Source: Pararhizobium sp. (GTDB taxonomy: Bacteria > Pseudomonadota > Alphaproteobacteria > Rhizobiales > Rhizobiaceae). Taken from it: DNA of 64,000 bases. The stretch's first letter is position 1. Each line of letters starts with the position of its first letter. The stretch covers positions 5,102,501-5,166,500 of the forward strand of contig CP051237.1 in NCBI GenBank assembly GCA_017794825.1. Direction: 5' to 3'. A program made the translations under genes and the position numbers. A model generated the notes under the pieces. The model ran no database searches and was not told the origin of the DNA. It saw nothing but the letters and a program-made list of their open reading frames with translations. Positions 42,174 to 51,035 of this stretch are shown piece after piece.

Positions 42174-45100
42174 TTCCACTCCATTCGTTCGCAATCTTCA
42201 GGGTACGCCTCGATGTAATCAAGGATTTTCCGGAATGGATTTTCACCCTTTGCGGTTCGGCAAAATTCATCGTCCCCGACAATTATCAATGCGTCGCGTC
42301 CGCGTGAAAGGGCTACGTTTAGGCGCGGTCGTTCCTTCAGGAAGCCAATCCTTCCCTGTTTGTTTGAGCGTGTCACGCTATAAACGCAGATATCTGCCTG
42401 ACTACCTTGGAAAGAATCAACAGTACTGCATGTGATCTCAAGACTGGGCCAATCATGTAAGTGATCTCGTATGGAGTCGCGTATCCATTTTACCTGCGCC
42501 ATGTAACCAGCAATAACCACTACAGAATAAATACTTTTACGATTCTTCGCGATAAATGCAGTTCTTTCCAGAATCTGTAAAATTACATCCACTTCTGCGT
42601 CATTTTTGAAGCTTTGTCCGGATTTATACTCCGATTTATTATCTTGATTTGCGGTTGTCACCCACACTACAGACCGCGAAAAAAGTCCGGGTAAAGTAAT
42701 ATCTGGTTTGTCACGGGGACTCGCTAACTTATCATCATAAAAAAGCGAACTGATCAGTTCCCCGATCGGACGCGCCATTCGGTACTGGTTGGACAACATT
42801 GTCTTTGAGTGATCGGGGAGTCCTTCCAACAGGCGATCCAGAAGTGTTTCTTTGACATGCTCTTCGTCGAAATCATCCATTTTTGAAATGGAACCATCCT
42901 CAAAAAACGGCGGAAGCTGCTTTGGGTCGCCAACAAGAATCCATTTTCGGCTTCTCGACATGGGTACAAGTATTTCGGTAACTGTAGCCTTGGAGGCTTC
43001 GTCTACAATGCAAAGATCGTAAACAATATCTCCCATCCCTTTTACGCCGGCTAACCCTACACACGTGCCAGCCACTATTTCGGCTGAGGCCAACATAGCC
43101 GCATGAAAATCGTTCGTTTTGCCCACACGAAGTAGCCACTCCTCTTGAATTTCAAGGAGCGTTCTACAATGCAGTTCATCTTCACTGCTTCCGATAAGGA
43201 CACGTGACCACTCTTTGAGTTCTCCAAGATCACGACTATTCGCTAGTTCTGCGCCGTATCCGCCGTATTCCTTTAGTCGGTTCCTCACATCCCGAATTTC
43301 GTACGCCACTTGGTCAAGTGCCTGCTTTGTCGAGGTTTCCCCTTCTAGCGCTTCCATGGATTCCGCCGCTAAAGCCGGAGAATCTGCAGAACCGGTATCA
43401 GCCAACTTTTGCTCAGATTTTTGTTCGATGGAACGAACACGCTCTTTTGCATCACTAAGCGAATTCTTAAAAAAGTTTTCTTGCTGAGATAATAGGATCA
43501 GGCGCTCGACGAGCATGCCTATTTCAATATTCTCGTGGCTAATACCCCGTTCGGCAGCCCAGTCAGATAGATATCGTACAGCCTTTTCTCTTACCTGTTC
43601 AGACCATAGAGCTGCCTTCTTATCCAATAGGAATTTTCGGCTTGTATCCCCGATCTTTGGATCTTCGATCCTTCCTATTCTGACTATTTCCGTTTCCGCC
43701 CTTCGCTTCGTGAGCCGTTCGATAACATTATCCAACGCAACATGTGTCTGAGCGGAAAGCAGAATTCGGTGGCCGGGGTTTATTTCAATGTATTGCGCTA
43801 TTATTTCCTCGATCAAGCGTGTCTTCCCGGTGCCGGGTGGTCCTTGAATTGCGAGAATGTCTTGTAGACCAAGTGCATTCTGGAGGACTTCTTTCTTTTC
43901 AAGATCGAATGTTTTTAGATCTGGAATTACAATTTCTTCAACCGAACTTGGGGGCCTGCAAATCGATGGATCTATAATCAAGCGCTTCAGTAATGGGCTC
44001 GCCGCGCGATCATAATTCACAGCATCCAGAGCAGACCGCTGTCGTTCAATCGCTTTCTCAGCTGCAATAGTATTTAGCTCTAACTTCCCATTAGTAGGGA
44101 TTGCAGTTCGATCGCCCCCAGTTACCTCTACGATGATGTTTCCCAGATCAGCGTCGACCACATCACAAAAGACGGCCTGGTTGCCCAGCCTGATCACGCG
44201 TGACTGTCCAACGATCTCAAGCGGTACTGTTTCCTCGGTTGCGAGTGTGACGAAGTTGCCGCTAATGTCGGAGTGGATGAATTTTATTTTGTTTTGCCGG
44301 CGGCTCTCGAAGTCCGCTTTTGCTCTGAGAAATGCATACCATACTCTGAAAACATCGCTTTCAAGTTGATCTTGTTTTGCCTGATTTGCTGCTACTTCAT
44401 GGGCATCTATGTCCACAAGTAGGCTGCCGAGTACTTCGTAAGGATCGACTGTCTCCCGTTGAATACTAAATGTGAACCTAATCGCCCTTTTGAGACTTGC
44501 GTCTCGCAATCTCTCTATTTCCGAGGGTCTTGATTGCCACGCCCTTGTTAACTGAAGTGGTCCGGCTCGCTTTTTGTTAGGATAAGTTTCGAAGATCCAA
44601 TCTATTGCGAAGATCCTAAGTCCTCGATTTCCGTACTGATCAGGATTAGTCGCTCGCAGACCAACATCAATTTCATTCAACTCGTTACAGATTAGGCTTT
44701 GTAGGTCGCTTTGATCAGAGGCCCCGAGTTGGTCCATCAGGTAAGTTGCTGTTCCCCTCGAAAGACCGATGGGAATAGTCAGAATCGGATCTGCGAGCTT
44801 TGTCCTTATATCGATCCATTGATCTAAATCTGCTTGAAGCACGCTAGCAGTCGGCGGGCGCTCCACAGGATCGTCAGAGATGGCTTGGCGTAGTATCTCA
44901 ATTGGGATTTCTTCACTGTCGCATTCCTCTAGCAGGTTCGTCAGCTGGCTATAGTCATTAGGAATGCGTCCGCTGAGGCAGGAAAGAGCAACAGCTGCCC
45001 ATGCATAGCAATCCCTTGAATTCGTATAGGGTCCGCTATTGTTCTCGGGTGGCGCAAATGGAACTGACCGAAAATCACCAAAAGTAAGGCCAACACTAGG

Positions 45101-45229
45101 AGAATGGTTATATCGGGCGATCCCATAGTCAGAAAGCTTTGGGACCATGTCATTGGTGAGTAAGATATTTTGCGGCTTTATATCTCTGTGATCCCACCCA
45201 CGATTCTGTGCGAACTGTATGGCATTCAA
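42170..45229 (-). CDS. SF1 (Upf1/DNA2-type) helicase with kinase C-lobe; 3' part of interrupted kinase-helicase fusion
   Basis: An open frame of 1,019 residues from a TTG. Its first about 160 residues are the C-lobe of a Ser/Thr protein kinase: DHRDIKPQN (catalytic loop), LSDYGIARY (DFG position), FAPPEN (APE). The rest is a complete SF1B helicase: Walker A GPPGTGKTRLIEE, Walker B VDEASKA, motif III GDPKQLPPF, NQYRM, STVDSFQGSQAD and NVALSRGRDALII. The kinase N-lobe lies upstream in the same frame, cut off by one TAA at 45317-45319; without it the gene would encode 1,145 residues (42170-45607). Start of operon with the PLD-like and PP2C genes. AT-rich codon use indicates transfer. Confidence 0.88.
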   Translation of the reverse strand: MNAIQFAQNRGWDHRDIKPQNILLTNDMVPKLSDYGIARYNHSPSVGLTFGDFRSVPFAPPENNSGPYTNSRDCYAWAAVALSCLSGRIPNDYSQLTNLLEECDSEEIPIEILRQAISDDPVERPPTASVLQADLDQWIDIRTKLADPILTIPIGLSRGTATYLMDQLGASDQSDLQSLICNELNEIDVGLRATNPDQYGNRGLRIFAIDWIFETYPNKKRAGPLQLTRAWQSRPSEIERLRDASLKRAIRFTFSIQRETVDPYEVLGSLLVDIDAHEVAANQAKQDQLESDVFRVWYAFLRAKADFESRRQNKIKFIHSDISGNFVTLATEETVPLEIVGQSRVIRLGNQAVFCDVVDADLGNIIVEVTGGDRTAIPTNGKLELNTIAAEKAIERQRSALDAVNYDRAASPLLKRLIIDPSICRPPSSVEEIVIPDLKTFDLEKKEVLQNALGLQDILAIQGPPGTGKTRLIEEIIAQYIEINPGHRILLSAQTHVALDNVIERLTKRRAETEIVRIGRIEDPKIGDTSRKFLLDKKAALWSEQVREKAVRYLSDWAAERGISHENIEIGMLVERLILLSQQENFFKNSLSDAKERVRSIEQKSEQKLADTGSADSPALAAESMEALEGETSTKQALDQVAYEIRDVRNRLKEYGGYGAELANSRDLGELKEWSRVLIGSSEDELHCRTLLEIQEEWLLRVGKTNDFHAAMLASAEIVAGTCVGLAGVKGMGDIVYDLCIVDEASKATVTEILVPMSRSRKWILVGDPKQLPPFFEDGSISKMDDFDEEHVKETLLDRLLEGLPDHSKTMLSNQYRMARPIGELISSLFYDDKLASPRDKPDITLPGLFSRSVVWVTTANQDNKSEYKSGQSFKNDAEVDVILQILERTAFIAKNRKSIYSVVVIAGYMAQVKWIRDSIRDHLHDWPSLEITCSTVDSFQGSQADICVYSVTRSNKQGRIGFLKERPRLNVALSRGRDALIIVGDDEFCRTAKGENPFRKILDYIEAYPEDCERMEWK

Positions 45230-45316
45230 AATAGGCTTTCCGATTTCGTGATAGAAATCTGACCAATTATAAAATCCTCTCTCCTTTATTATATCTAAAA
45301 GATTATGCTCGGCCCA

Positions 45317-45319
45317 TTA
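45317..45319 (-). other. in-frame TAA inside the kinase-helicase gene
   Basis: Codon 97 of the frame that begins at 45607 is TAA. Both sides read as one kinase in the same frame: YYIVL before it and WAEHNLLDIIKERG after it. A Glu is common at this hinge place, and GAA to TAA is one transversion. It may be a real nonsense mutation or a sequencing error. Confidence 0.85.
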
Positions 45320-45607
45320 TAATACAATATAGTATCCATCGTGATCGATGCCTGCATCTTGTAGAGATATTATGTTGGTATGAGTAGAAATGTCGCAAAG
45401 TGCCTTATATTCTCTGTTAAAACTTTCTTTCCATCGAATATCATCTATGCTTCCTGGCTTCATTCTTTTAATTGCATAAAATATTGATGTAGATGTATCG
45501 ATGGCTTTTCGAACAATTGCCATACCACCTTCACGGATTGGCTCATTGAGGATTAGGTAGCGACCATCGAGTAATTGTGGCGAAGAGGTTTCTACTGCTT
45601 TAGTCAA
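45317..45607 (-). pseudogene. Ser/Thr protein kinase N-lobe fragment
   Basis: 96 residues holding the kinase N-lobe: the glycine-rich loop IREGGMAIVRKA, the ATP-contacting Lys in FYAIKRM, the C-helix Glu region SFNREYKALCDI, and strands 4-5 ending YYIVL. Translation stops there at a TAA. The downstream sequence in the same frame supplies the hinge, catalytic loop, DFG and APE, then the helicase. On its own this fragment cannot be an active kinase. The start at 45607 is an ATG in an AT-rich leader. Confidence 0.85.
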
Positions 45608-46153
45608 TGCAATAACCTCAAAAATTCGGTTCTAAGTTATTCAATTAAATTGCAGCCTCTTGTTTCGGAATGATCCAATACCATGATTTAAAAACCATCG
45701 ACACAGTTTCAAAAGGAGATAGCTGTTTCAATCACAGTAGGAATTCCTCCAAATAATGCAACTAAGAACTGTGGATACTGGATTCAATCTTGAGCAATAT
45801 CAAAGATATCCACTAGTGGGGTAGATACAGGACTTGATTGTTTTACCCATTCCATAATCTGTCGGAATTTTTATTGGCGGGTCAGTGCGGCGTAAGATTG
45901 CCTCGCTACCATCTAACACAAAATATCCGGAGGTGAGTGGGAGTGAAATAATACTCGTGAATCAGCTTAGTAGTTGGGGAGTACAAAGCGAACTCATCCC
46001 ACTTTCTGAAGGTAAACTTTAGCAATCAGGCGTTTCAAAGGGGAAGTCATCAACGGCCACCATATTTACCACACAAACCACCACACTTGCCCTCGCGCAT
46101 CCCGGCCGCTATAGCCAGCAGCATCAATCACCGATCACCCGGAGCCGATCCCG
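45608..46153. other. AT-rich intergenic leader at right edge of island
   Basis: 546 bp between the divergent kinase gene and gatC. The first about 450 bases are AT-rich and should hold the promoter of the kinase-helicase operon; I cannot point to a convincing -35/-10. A 45-codon frame from the GTG at 45885 to the TAG ending at 46022 matches nothing I recognise. The last about 100 bases return to housekeeping composition before gatC. No integrase, tRNA or direct-repeat pair with the left edge was found. Confidence 0.5.
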
Positions 46154-46441
46154 ATGTCCGTCGATCTTGCCACCGTCAAGCGTGTCGCCCATCTCGCCCG
46201 CATTGCCGTCACCGATGAGGAGGCGGCGAAAATGGAAGGTGAGCTCAACGCGATTCTCGGCTTCGTGGAGCAGCTCAACGAGGTCGATATCGACGGCGTC
46301 GAGCCGATGACCTCGATCACGCCCATGCAGATGAAAAAGCGCCAGGATGTGGTGACCGACGGCGACAAGGCCGCAGATATCGTCGCCAACGCGCCGCTCA
46401 GCGACGAGAATTTCTTCCTCGTGCCCAAGGTCGTCGAATAG
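46154..46441 (+). CDS. gatC: Asp-tRNA(Asn)/Glu-tRNA(Gln) amidotransferase subunit C
   Basis: A 95-residue GatC, the small scaffold subunit of the transamidosome that makes Gln-tRNA(Gln) or Asn-tRNA(Asn). Typical sequence: VKRVAHLARIAVTDEEAAKMEGELNAIL, FVEQLNEVDIDGVEPM and the C-terminal SDENFFLVPKVVE. It is followed 44 bases later by gatA on the same strand, the usual pairing. Confidence 0.97.
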   Translation: MSVDLATVKRVAHLARIAVTDEEAAKMEGELNAILGFVEQLNEVDIDGVEPMTSITPMQMKKRQDVVTDGDKAADIVANAPLSDENFFLVPKVVE

Positions 46442-46485
46442 CAGCCCGCCTTCCGCTCCCGCTCACACCGACAAACGATAATAAA

Positions 46486-47970
46486 ATGACCGAACTCACA
46501 AGCCTCACCATCGCCGAAGCGCGCGAAAAGCTGCGCAGCCGCGACATCACCTCCACAGAGCTCACCGACGCCTATCTCGCGGCCATTGAAGCGGCCAACG
46601 ATCAGCTCAACGCCTATGTGGCCGTCACGCCGGACATCGCGCGCAAGCAGGCGGCGGCGTCCGACGAGCGGCTGGCGAGAGGCGAGGGCGGGGCGCTGGA
46701 GGGCATCCCCCTCGGCATCAAGGATCTGTTCGGCACCGAAGGCGTCCACACCCAGGCCTGCAGCCATATCCTCGACGGTTTCCAGCCGCGCTATGAATCG
46801 ACCGTCACGGCGAACCTCTTCGCCGACGGCGCCGTCATGCTCGGCAAGCTCAACATGGACGAGTTCGCCATGGGCTCGTCCAACGAGACGTCCTGGTACG
46901 GGCCGGTGACAAACCCCTGGCGGCGCAAGGGCGACAACAAGGCGCTGGTGCCTGGCGGCTCGTCCGGCGGCTCGGCCGCTTCCGTCGCAGCACACCTGTG
47001 CGCCGGGGCCACGGCCACGGACACCGGCGGCTCCATCCGCCAGCCGGCGGCGTTCACCGGCACCGTCGGCATCAAGCCCACCTATGGCCGCTGCTCGCGC
47101 TGGGGCGTCGTGGCGTTCGCCTCCTCGCTCGACCAGGCGGGCCCGATCACGCGCGACGTGCGCGACGCCGCCATCATGCTCAAGTCTATGGCCTCGGTCG
47201 ACGCCAAGGACACCACCTCGGCCGATATCCCGGTTCCGGATTACGAGGCCAGCATCGGCCAGTCTATCAAGGGCATGAAGATCGGCATCCCGAAGGAATA
47301 TCGCGTGGAAGGCATGCCGCAGGAGATCGAGGATCTCTGGCGTCAGGGCGTGGAATGGCTGCGCGACGCCGGCGCCGAGATCGTCGACATCACCCTGCCG
47401 CACACCAAATATGCGCTGCCCGCCTATTACATCGTCGCCCCGGCGGAGGCCTCGTCCAACCTCGCGCGCTACGACGGCGTGCGCTACGGCCTGCGCGAAG
47501 AGGGCAAAAACATCATCGAGATGTACGAAAAGACCCGCGCCGCAGGCTTCGGGCCGGAGGTCAAGCGCCGCGTCATGATCGGCACCTATGTGCTGTCGGC
47601 CGGATATTACGACGCCTATTACCTGCGCGCCCAGAAGGTGCGCACCCTCATCAAGCGCGATTTCGAGACCGTGTTTCATGATGGCGTCGACGCGATCCTC
47701 ACGCCCGCGACGCCTTCCGCCGCCTTCGGCGTCGCGGATCAGGACATGGCCGCCGATCCGGTCAAGATGTATCTCAACGACATCTTCACCGTCACCGTCA
47801 ACATGGCCGGCCTGCCGGGCATCGCGGTGCCGGCGGGGCTGGACGGGCAGGGCCTGCCGCTCGGCCTTCAGCTCATCGGCAAGCCCTTCGACGAGGAAAC
47901 CCTGTTCCGCACGGGCCATGTCATCGAACAGGCCGCCGGCCGCTTCACGCCCGAAAAGTGGTGGAGTTGA
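46486..47970 (+). CDS. gatA: Asp-tRNA(Asn)/Glu-tRNA(Gln) amidotransferase subunit A
   Basis: A 494-residue amidase-signature glutaminase that releases ammonia for transamidation. The catalytic Lys is in IPLGIKDLFGTEG, and the Ser-cisSer pair is in LVPGGSSGGSAASVAAHLC and ATDTGGSIRQPA. The substrate-channel part SYYDAYYLRA-like (AGYYDAYYLRAQKVRTLI) is as in GatA. It has the normal full length. gatB is not in the window. Confidence 0.97.
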   Translation: MTELTSLTIAEAREKLRSRDITSTELTDAYLAAIEAANDQLNAYVAVTPDIARKQAAASDERLARGEGGALEGIPLGIKDLFGTEGVHTQACSHILDGFQPRYESTVTANLFADGAVMLGKLNMDEFAMGSSNETSWYGPVTNPWRRKGDNKALVPGGSSGGSAASVAAHLCAGATATDTGGSIRQPAAFTGTVGIKPTYGRCSRWGVVAFASSLDQAGPITRDVRDAAIMLKSMASVDAKDTTSADIPVPDYEASIGQSIKGMKIGIPKEYRVEGMPQEIEDLWRQGVEWLRDAGAEIVDITLPHTKYALPAYYIVAPAEASSNLARYDGVRYGLREEGKNIIEMYEKTRAAGFGPEVKRRVMIGTYVLSAGYYDAYYLRAQKVRTLIKRDFETVFHDGVDAILTPATPSAAFGVADQDMAADPVKMYLNDIFTVTVNMAGLPGIAVPAGLDGQGLPLGLQLIGKPFDEETLFRTGHVIEQAAGRFTPEKWWS

Positions 47971-48201
47971 TTCAAATACTTCTTGAGAATTGCTGGTTAA
48001 CTATTTGGTGCGTTGAAGAAATTATCGATAGCGCGTCAAAATAGCCAAGTATATAGTCTCTCTGCTTGAAAGCCGTTGCTGCTGGAAGAATGTGGTGAAC
48101 CTGAAATCCACCACACCGGGAGCAATCGTAAAGTCGGCCTGCGCACCGGGTTGTCTACACTAAAATCGCATATTGCCCGGTCGCACAATGGAGAGGTTAA
48201 T

Positions 48202-48915
48202 ATGTGTCAGGAATGCAATAGTGAAATGATAAGCCGCAGGGGTCTGCTGGGCGGCGGACTTGCCCTTTCAATGGCGGCGGCGGCGGTGACCGCGGCGCCC
48301 GCCAGGGCCCAGTCCAGCGATGCGCCGCCTGCCACCCCGGAGGAGGCGTTGCAGCGGCTGAAGGACGGCAACGCCCGCTATGTCGCGAATACTCCCTTGA
48401 ATACGGATCACACCGCCGGCCGGCTGGCCCGGGCGGAAGGGCAGGCGCCCTTCGCCGCGATCGTCGCCTGCGCCGATTCCCGTGTGGTGCCCGAACTGAT
48501 ATTCGACCAGGGGCCGGGCGATCTTTTCATTGTGCGTGTTGCCGGCAATTTCATCAGCGACTACGGCCTCGCGAGCCTGGAGTTCGGCGCCGCCGTTCTT
48601 GGCGTCAAGACCATCGTGGTCCTCGGACATGGCAATTGCGGCGCGGTCTACGCCACGATCGATTCCATCAAGGACAGGGTGCTGCCGCCCGGCCATCTGC
48701 CGAGCCTGGTCAACGCCATCCGCCCCGCCGTCTACGACGTCATGGCGGAAAACCCGGACAACCTCCTGGAGGCCGCCACCGCCCGCAACGCCCAGCTCAA
48801 TGCCCAACGCGCGGCCGAAGCCGACCCGATCCTTTCGGAAATGCACGCCGCCGGACAGATCAGCTCCGTAGCAGCAGTCTACGAGATTTCCACCGGCGAG
48901 GTGAAGTTCCTGTAG
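48202..48915 (+). CDS. Tat-exported beta-carbonic anhydrase
   Basis: A 237-residue beta-class carbonic anhydrase. Zinc and active-site motifs: VACADSRVVPE (Cys, Asp/Arg dyad) and VLGHGNCGAV (His, Cys). The N terminus has the twin-arginine signal SRRGLLGGGLALSMAAAAV with cleavage near ARA, so the enzyme is predicted to act in the periplasm, hydrating CO2. GGAGAGG precedes the ATG at 48202. It is followed by a strong terminator. Confidence 0.92.
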   Translation: MCQECNSEMISRRGLLGGGLALSMAAAAVTAAPARAQSSDAPPATPEEALQRLKDGNARYVANTPLNTDHTAGRLARAEGQAPFAAIVACADSRVVPELIFDQGPGDLFIVRVAGNFISDYGLASLEFGAAVLGVKTIVVLGHGNCGAVYATIDSIKDRVLPPGHLPSLVNAIRPAVYDVMAENPDNLLEAATARNAQLNAQRAAEADPILSEMHAAGQISSVAAVYEISTGEVKFL

Positions 48916-48933
48916 ATATCGGTTGAAGTCACG

Positions 48934-48977
48934 AAAAGGCCGGCGCCAGCGACCCCCGCTGCGCCGGCCTTTTTTTT
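48934..48977 (+). terminator. rho-independent terminator of the carbonic anhydrase gene
   Basis: A 13-bp stem, AAAAGGCCGGCGC paired with GCGCCGGCCTTTT, around a 14-base loop and ending in a run of eight T, starts 18 bases after the stop codon. Confidence 0.92.
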
Positions 48978-49004
48978 AAGGCCGCCCCACCACCGCCCAT
49001 AGCG

Positions 49005-49850
49005 GCCACGCCACTGCGTGGCGTGACATCATTTCCTGAGGGTAAAGGTATCGGAACAAAGAAAGAACATTCCTGCTGCATTCTATGGCCAAATGTGCTA
49101 TAAGAGGGGTGGCGAAATCCGCGCGCGACCAGGCGTCCGAGACGTAAAAACGCGAATTCCCGAAACGAAGCCAGATTCACCGAAACAAAGCCAGATCGTG
49201 AAACAACCCCCACCACCCCTCCTGCCGGACGTGATCCGGCGCCCAGCAGCCACGCGTCCGCGTGGCGGAAGATGAAGCAGCGAACTCCTGAAAACGCGAA
49301 TTCCCGAAACAAAGCCAAATACGCAAAAACGCGAATTCCCGAAACGAAGCCAGATTCACCGAAACAAAGCCAGATCGTGAAACAACCCCCACCACCCCTC
49401 CTGCCGGACGTGATCCGGCGCCCAGCAGCCACGCGTCCGCGTGGCGGAAGATGAAGCAGCGAATACCCAAAATCCGGATTCCCGAAACGAACCCAAAAAC
49501 GCAAAAAGGCCAATTCCCGAAACAAAGCCAGATTGTGAAACAAGCCCAACTACCCTCATTCCGGCCTTGAGCCGGCATCCAGCAGCCACGCGTCTGCGTG
49601 GCGGAAGATGAAGCAGCGAGCGCCCAAAATCCAGATTCCCGAAACGAACCCAAACACGCGAAATGGCGAATTCCCGAAACAAAGCCAGATTGTGAAACAA
49701 GCCCAACTACCCTCATTCCGGCCTTGAGCCGGAATCCAGTCGCCACGCGTCCGCGTGGCGGAAGATGAAGCAGCGGACGCCTGAATGCCAGTTTATCGAA
49801 ACAAAGCCAAATACGTGAAAAACCAATTTCCCGAAACAAAGCCAGATACG
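49005..49850. repeat. array of palindromic repeat units
   Basis: Five hairpins of the form GCCACGC-N4-GCGTGGC lie at 49005, 49249, 49428, 49585 and 49742. From the second onward they belong to units with periods of 179, 157 and 157 bp. Each unit holds an A-rich part with repeated CCCGAAACAAAGCCAGAT-like 17- to 24-mers, a GTGAAACAA stretch, a CCGG...CCGG hairpin, CCAGCAG, and the GCCACGC hairpin followed by GGAAGATGAAGCAGCG. Units 1 and 2 (49146-49282, 49325-49461) are almost identical over about 137 bp. Long minus-strand open frames across it are products of the repetition and are not called as genes. Confidence 0.8.
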
Positions 49851-49915
49851 ACGCAGAGCTGAATCCTGCTACGAGAATCGTTTAAGTTGTCGTTCTAATG
49901 AGCAGTAATGATTAC

Positions 49916-50905
49916 TTATTCCTCCCCATAACCCTCGAAGAGAGCCGTGGAGATATACCGTTCCGAACTGCTGGCGAGCACCGTCACCACCGTCTTGCCG
50001 GCCATGTCGTCGCGGGCGGCCAGCCGCATCGCGCAGGCCAGCGCCGCGCCCGAAGAGATGCCGCCGGCGATGCCTTCTTCGGCCGCCAGCTTGCGCGCGG
50101 TGGTCATCGCCTCCTCGTTGCTCACCAGCATCACCTCGTCGATGAGGTCGGTGTTGAGGATCGGCGGAACGAAGCCCGCGCCAATGCCCTGGATCATGTG
50201 CGGCGAGTGGGTTCCGCCCGAAAGCACGGGGCTGTTTTCCGGCTCCACCGCGATCACCTTCACCTCCGGCTTGCGGGCCTTCAAGACCTCGCCGACGCCG
50301 GTCAGCGTGCCGCCGGTGCCGACGCCCAGCACCACCGCGTCCACCTTGCCGTCGGTGTCGCGCCAGATTTCCTCCGCCGTCGTCCGGCGGTGGATTTCCG
50401 GGTTCGCCGGGTTGCCGAACTGCCAGGGCATGGCCGCGCCCGGCGTCGCGTCGATGATCTCCTGCGCCTTGTCGATCGCGCCCCTGATGCCCTTTTCCTT
50501 CGGCGTCAGCACCAGCTCCGCGCCCAGGAATTTCATCAGCTTGCGCCGTTCGATCGAGAAGCTGTCGGGCATGGTGAGGATACAGCGATAGCCCTTGGCC
50601 GCGCACACGAAGGCGAGCGCAATGCCGGTGTTGCCGGAGGTCGGCTCCACCACCGTCCCGCCGGGCTTCAGCGTGCCGTCGGCCTCCATCGCCTCCACCA
50701 TGGCGACGCCGATGCGGTCCTTGACGCTCGACAAGGGGTTGAAGAATTCGAGCTTGGCGAGCACGTCCGCCTTGCAGCCGGCCTCCGCCGTCAGCTTCTT
50801 TATCCGGACCAGCGGCGAGTTGCCGATCGTCTCCAGGACGCCGTCATACACCCGGCCGCGGCCGGGCTCGTCCAGTTTCAGCGTTGAAGGGGTTTTCTGG
50901 TCCAT
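49916..50905 (-). CDS. cysK: cysteine synthase A
   Basis: A 329-residue PLP enzyme (O-acetylserine sulfhydrylase). PLP Lys is in NPLSSVKDRIG, the substrate loop is EPTSGNTGIALA, phosphate-binding GVGTGGTLTGVG and the C-terminal GISSGAAL are all present. AGGGAGG precedes the ATG at 50905; the frame continues upstream but only as a shadow across the divergent gene's promoter. It makes cysteine from O-acetylserine and sulfide in the cytosol. Confidence 0.95.
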   Translation of the reverse strand: MDQKTPSTLKLDEPGRGRVYDGVLETIGNSPLVRIKKLTAEAGCKADVLAKLEFFNPLSSVKDRIGVAMVEAMEADGTLKPGGTVVEPTSGNTGIALAFVCAAKGYRCILTMPDSFSIERRKLMKFLGAELVLTPKEKGIRGAIDKAQEIIDATPGAAMPWQFGNPANPEIHRRTTAEEIWRDTDGKVDAVVLGVGTGGTLTGVGEVLKARKPEVKVIAVEPENSPVLSGGTHSPHMIQGIGAGFVPPILNTDLIDEVMLVSNEEAMTTARKLAAEEGIAGGISSGAALACAMRLAARDDMAGKTVVTVLASSSERYISTALFEGYGEE

Positions 50906-51035
50906 CGCTCGTTCCTCCCTGTTCGGTTGAGGAAATCTAGCAGGCTTTTGCGACATTTGCACTCGGCTGTCGCCGACAGGGCAAATGATGATAGGAGTAT
51001 TGGCAATGTCTTTGTTTGACGGAGGAAAGTACAAG

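Noticed and set aside
39928..45607. TerY-P triad or BREX/pgl type defence locus
   Set aside because: No TerY (VWA) gene, methylase or BREX ATPase is present, and the helicase-kinase fusion does not belong to either.
48929..49839. Long minus-strand open frames of 206 and 220 codons
   Set aside because: They lie entirely on the hairpin-repeat array, share its period, and encode low-complexity repeats without family features or ribosome sites.
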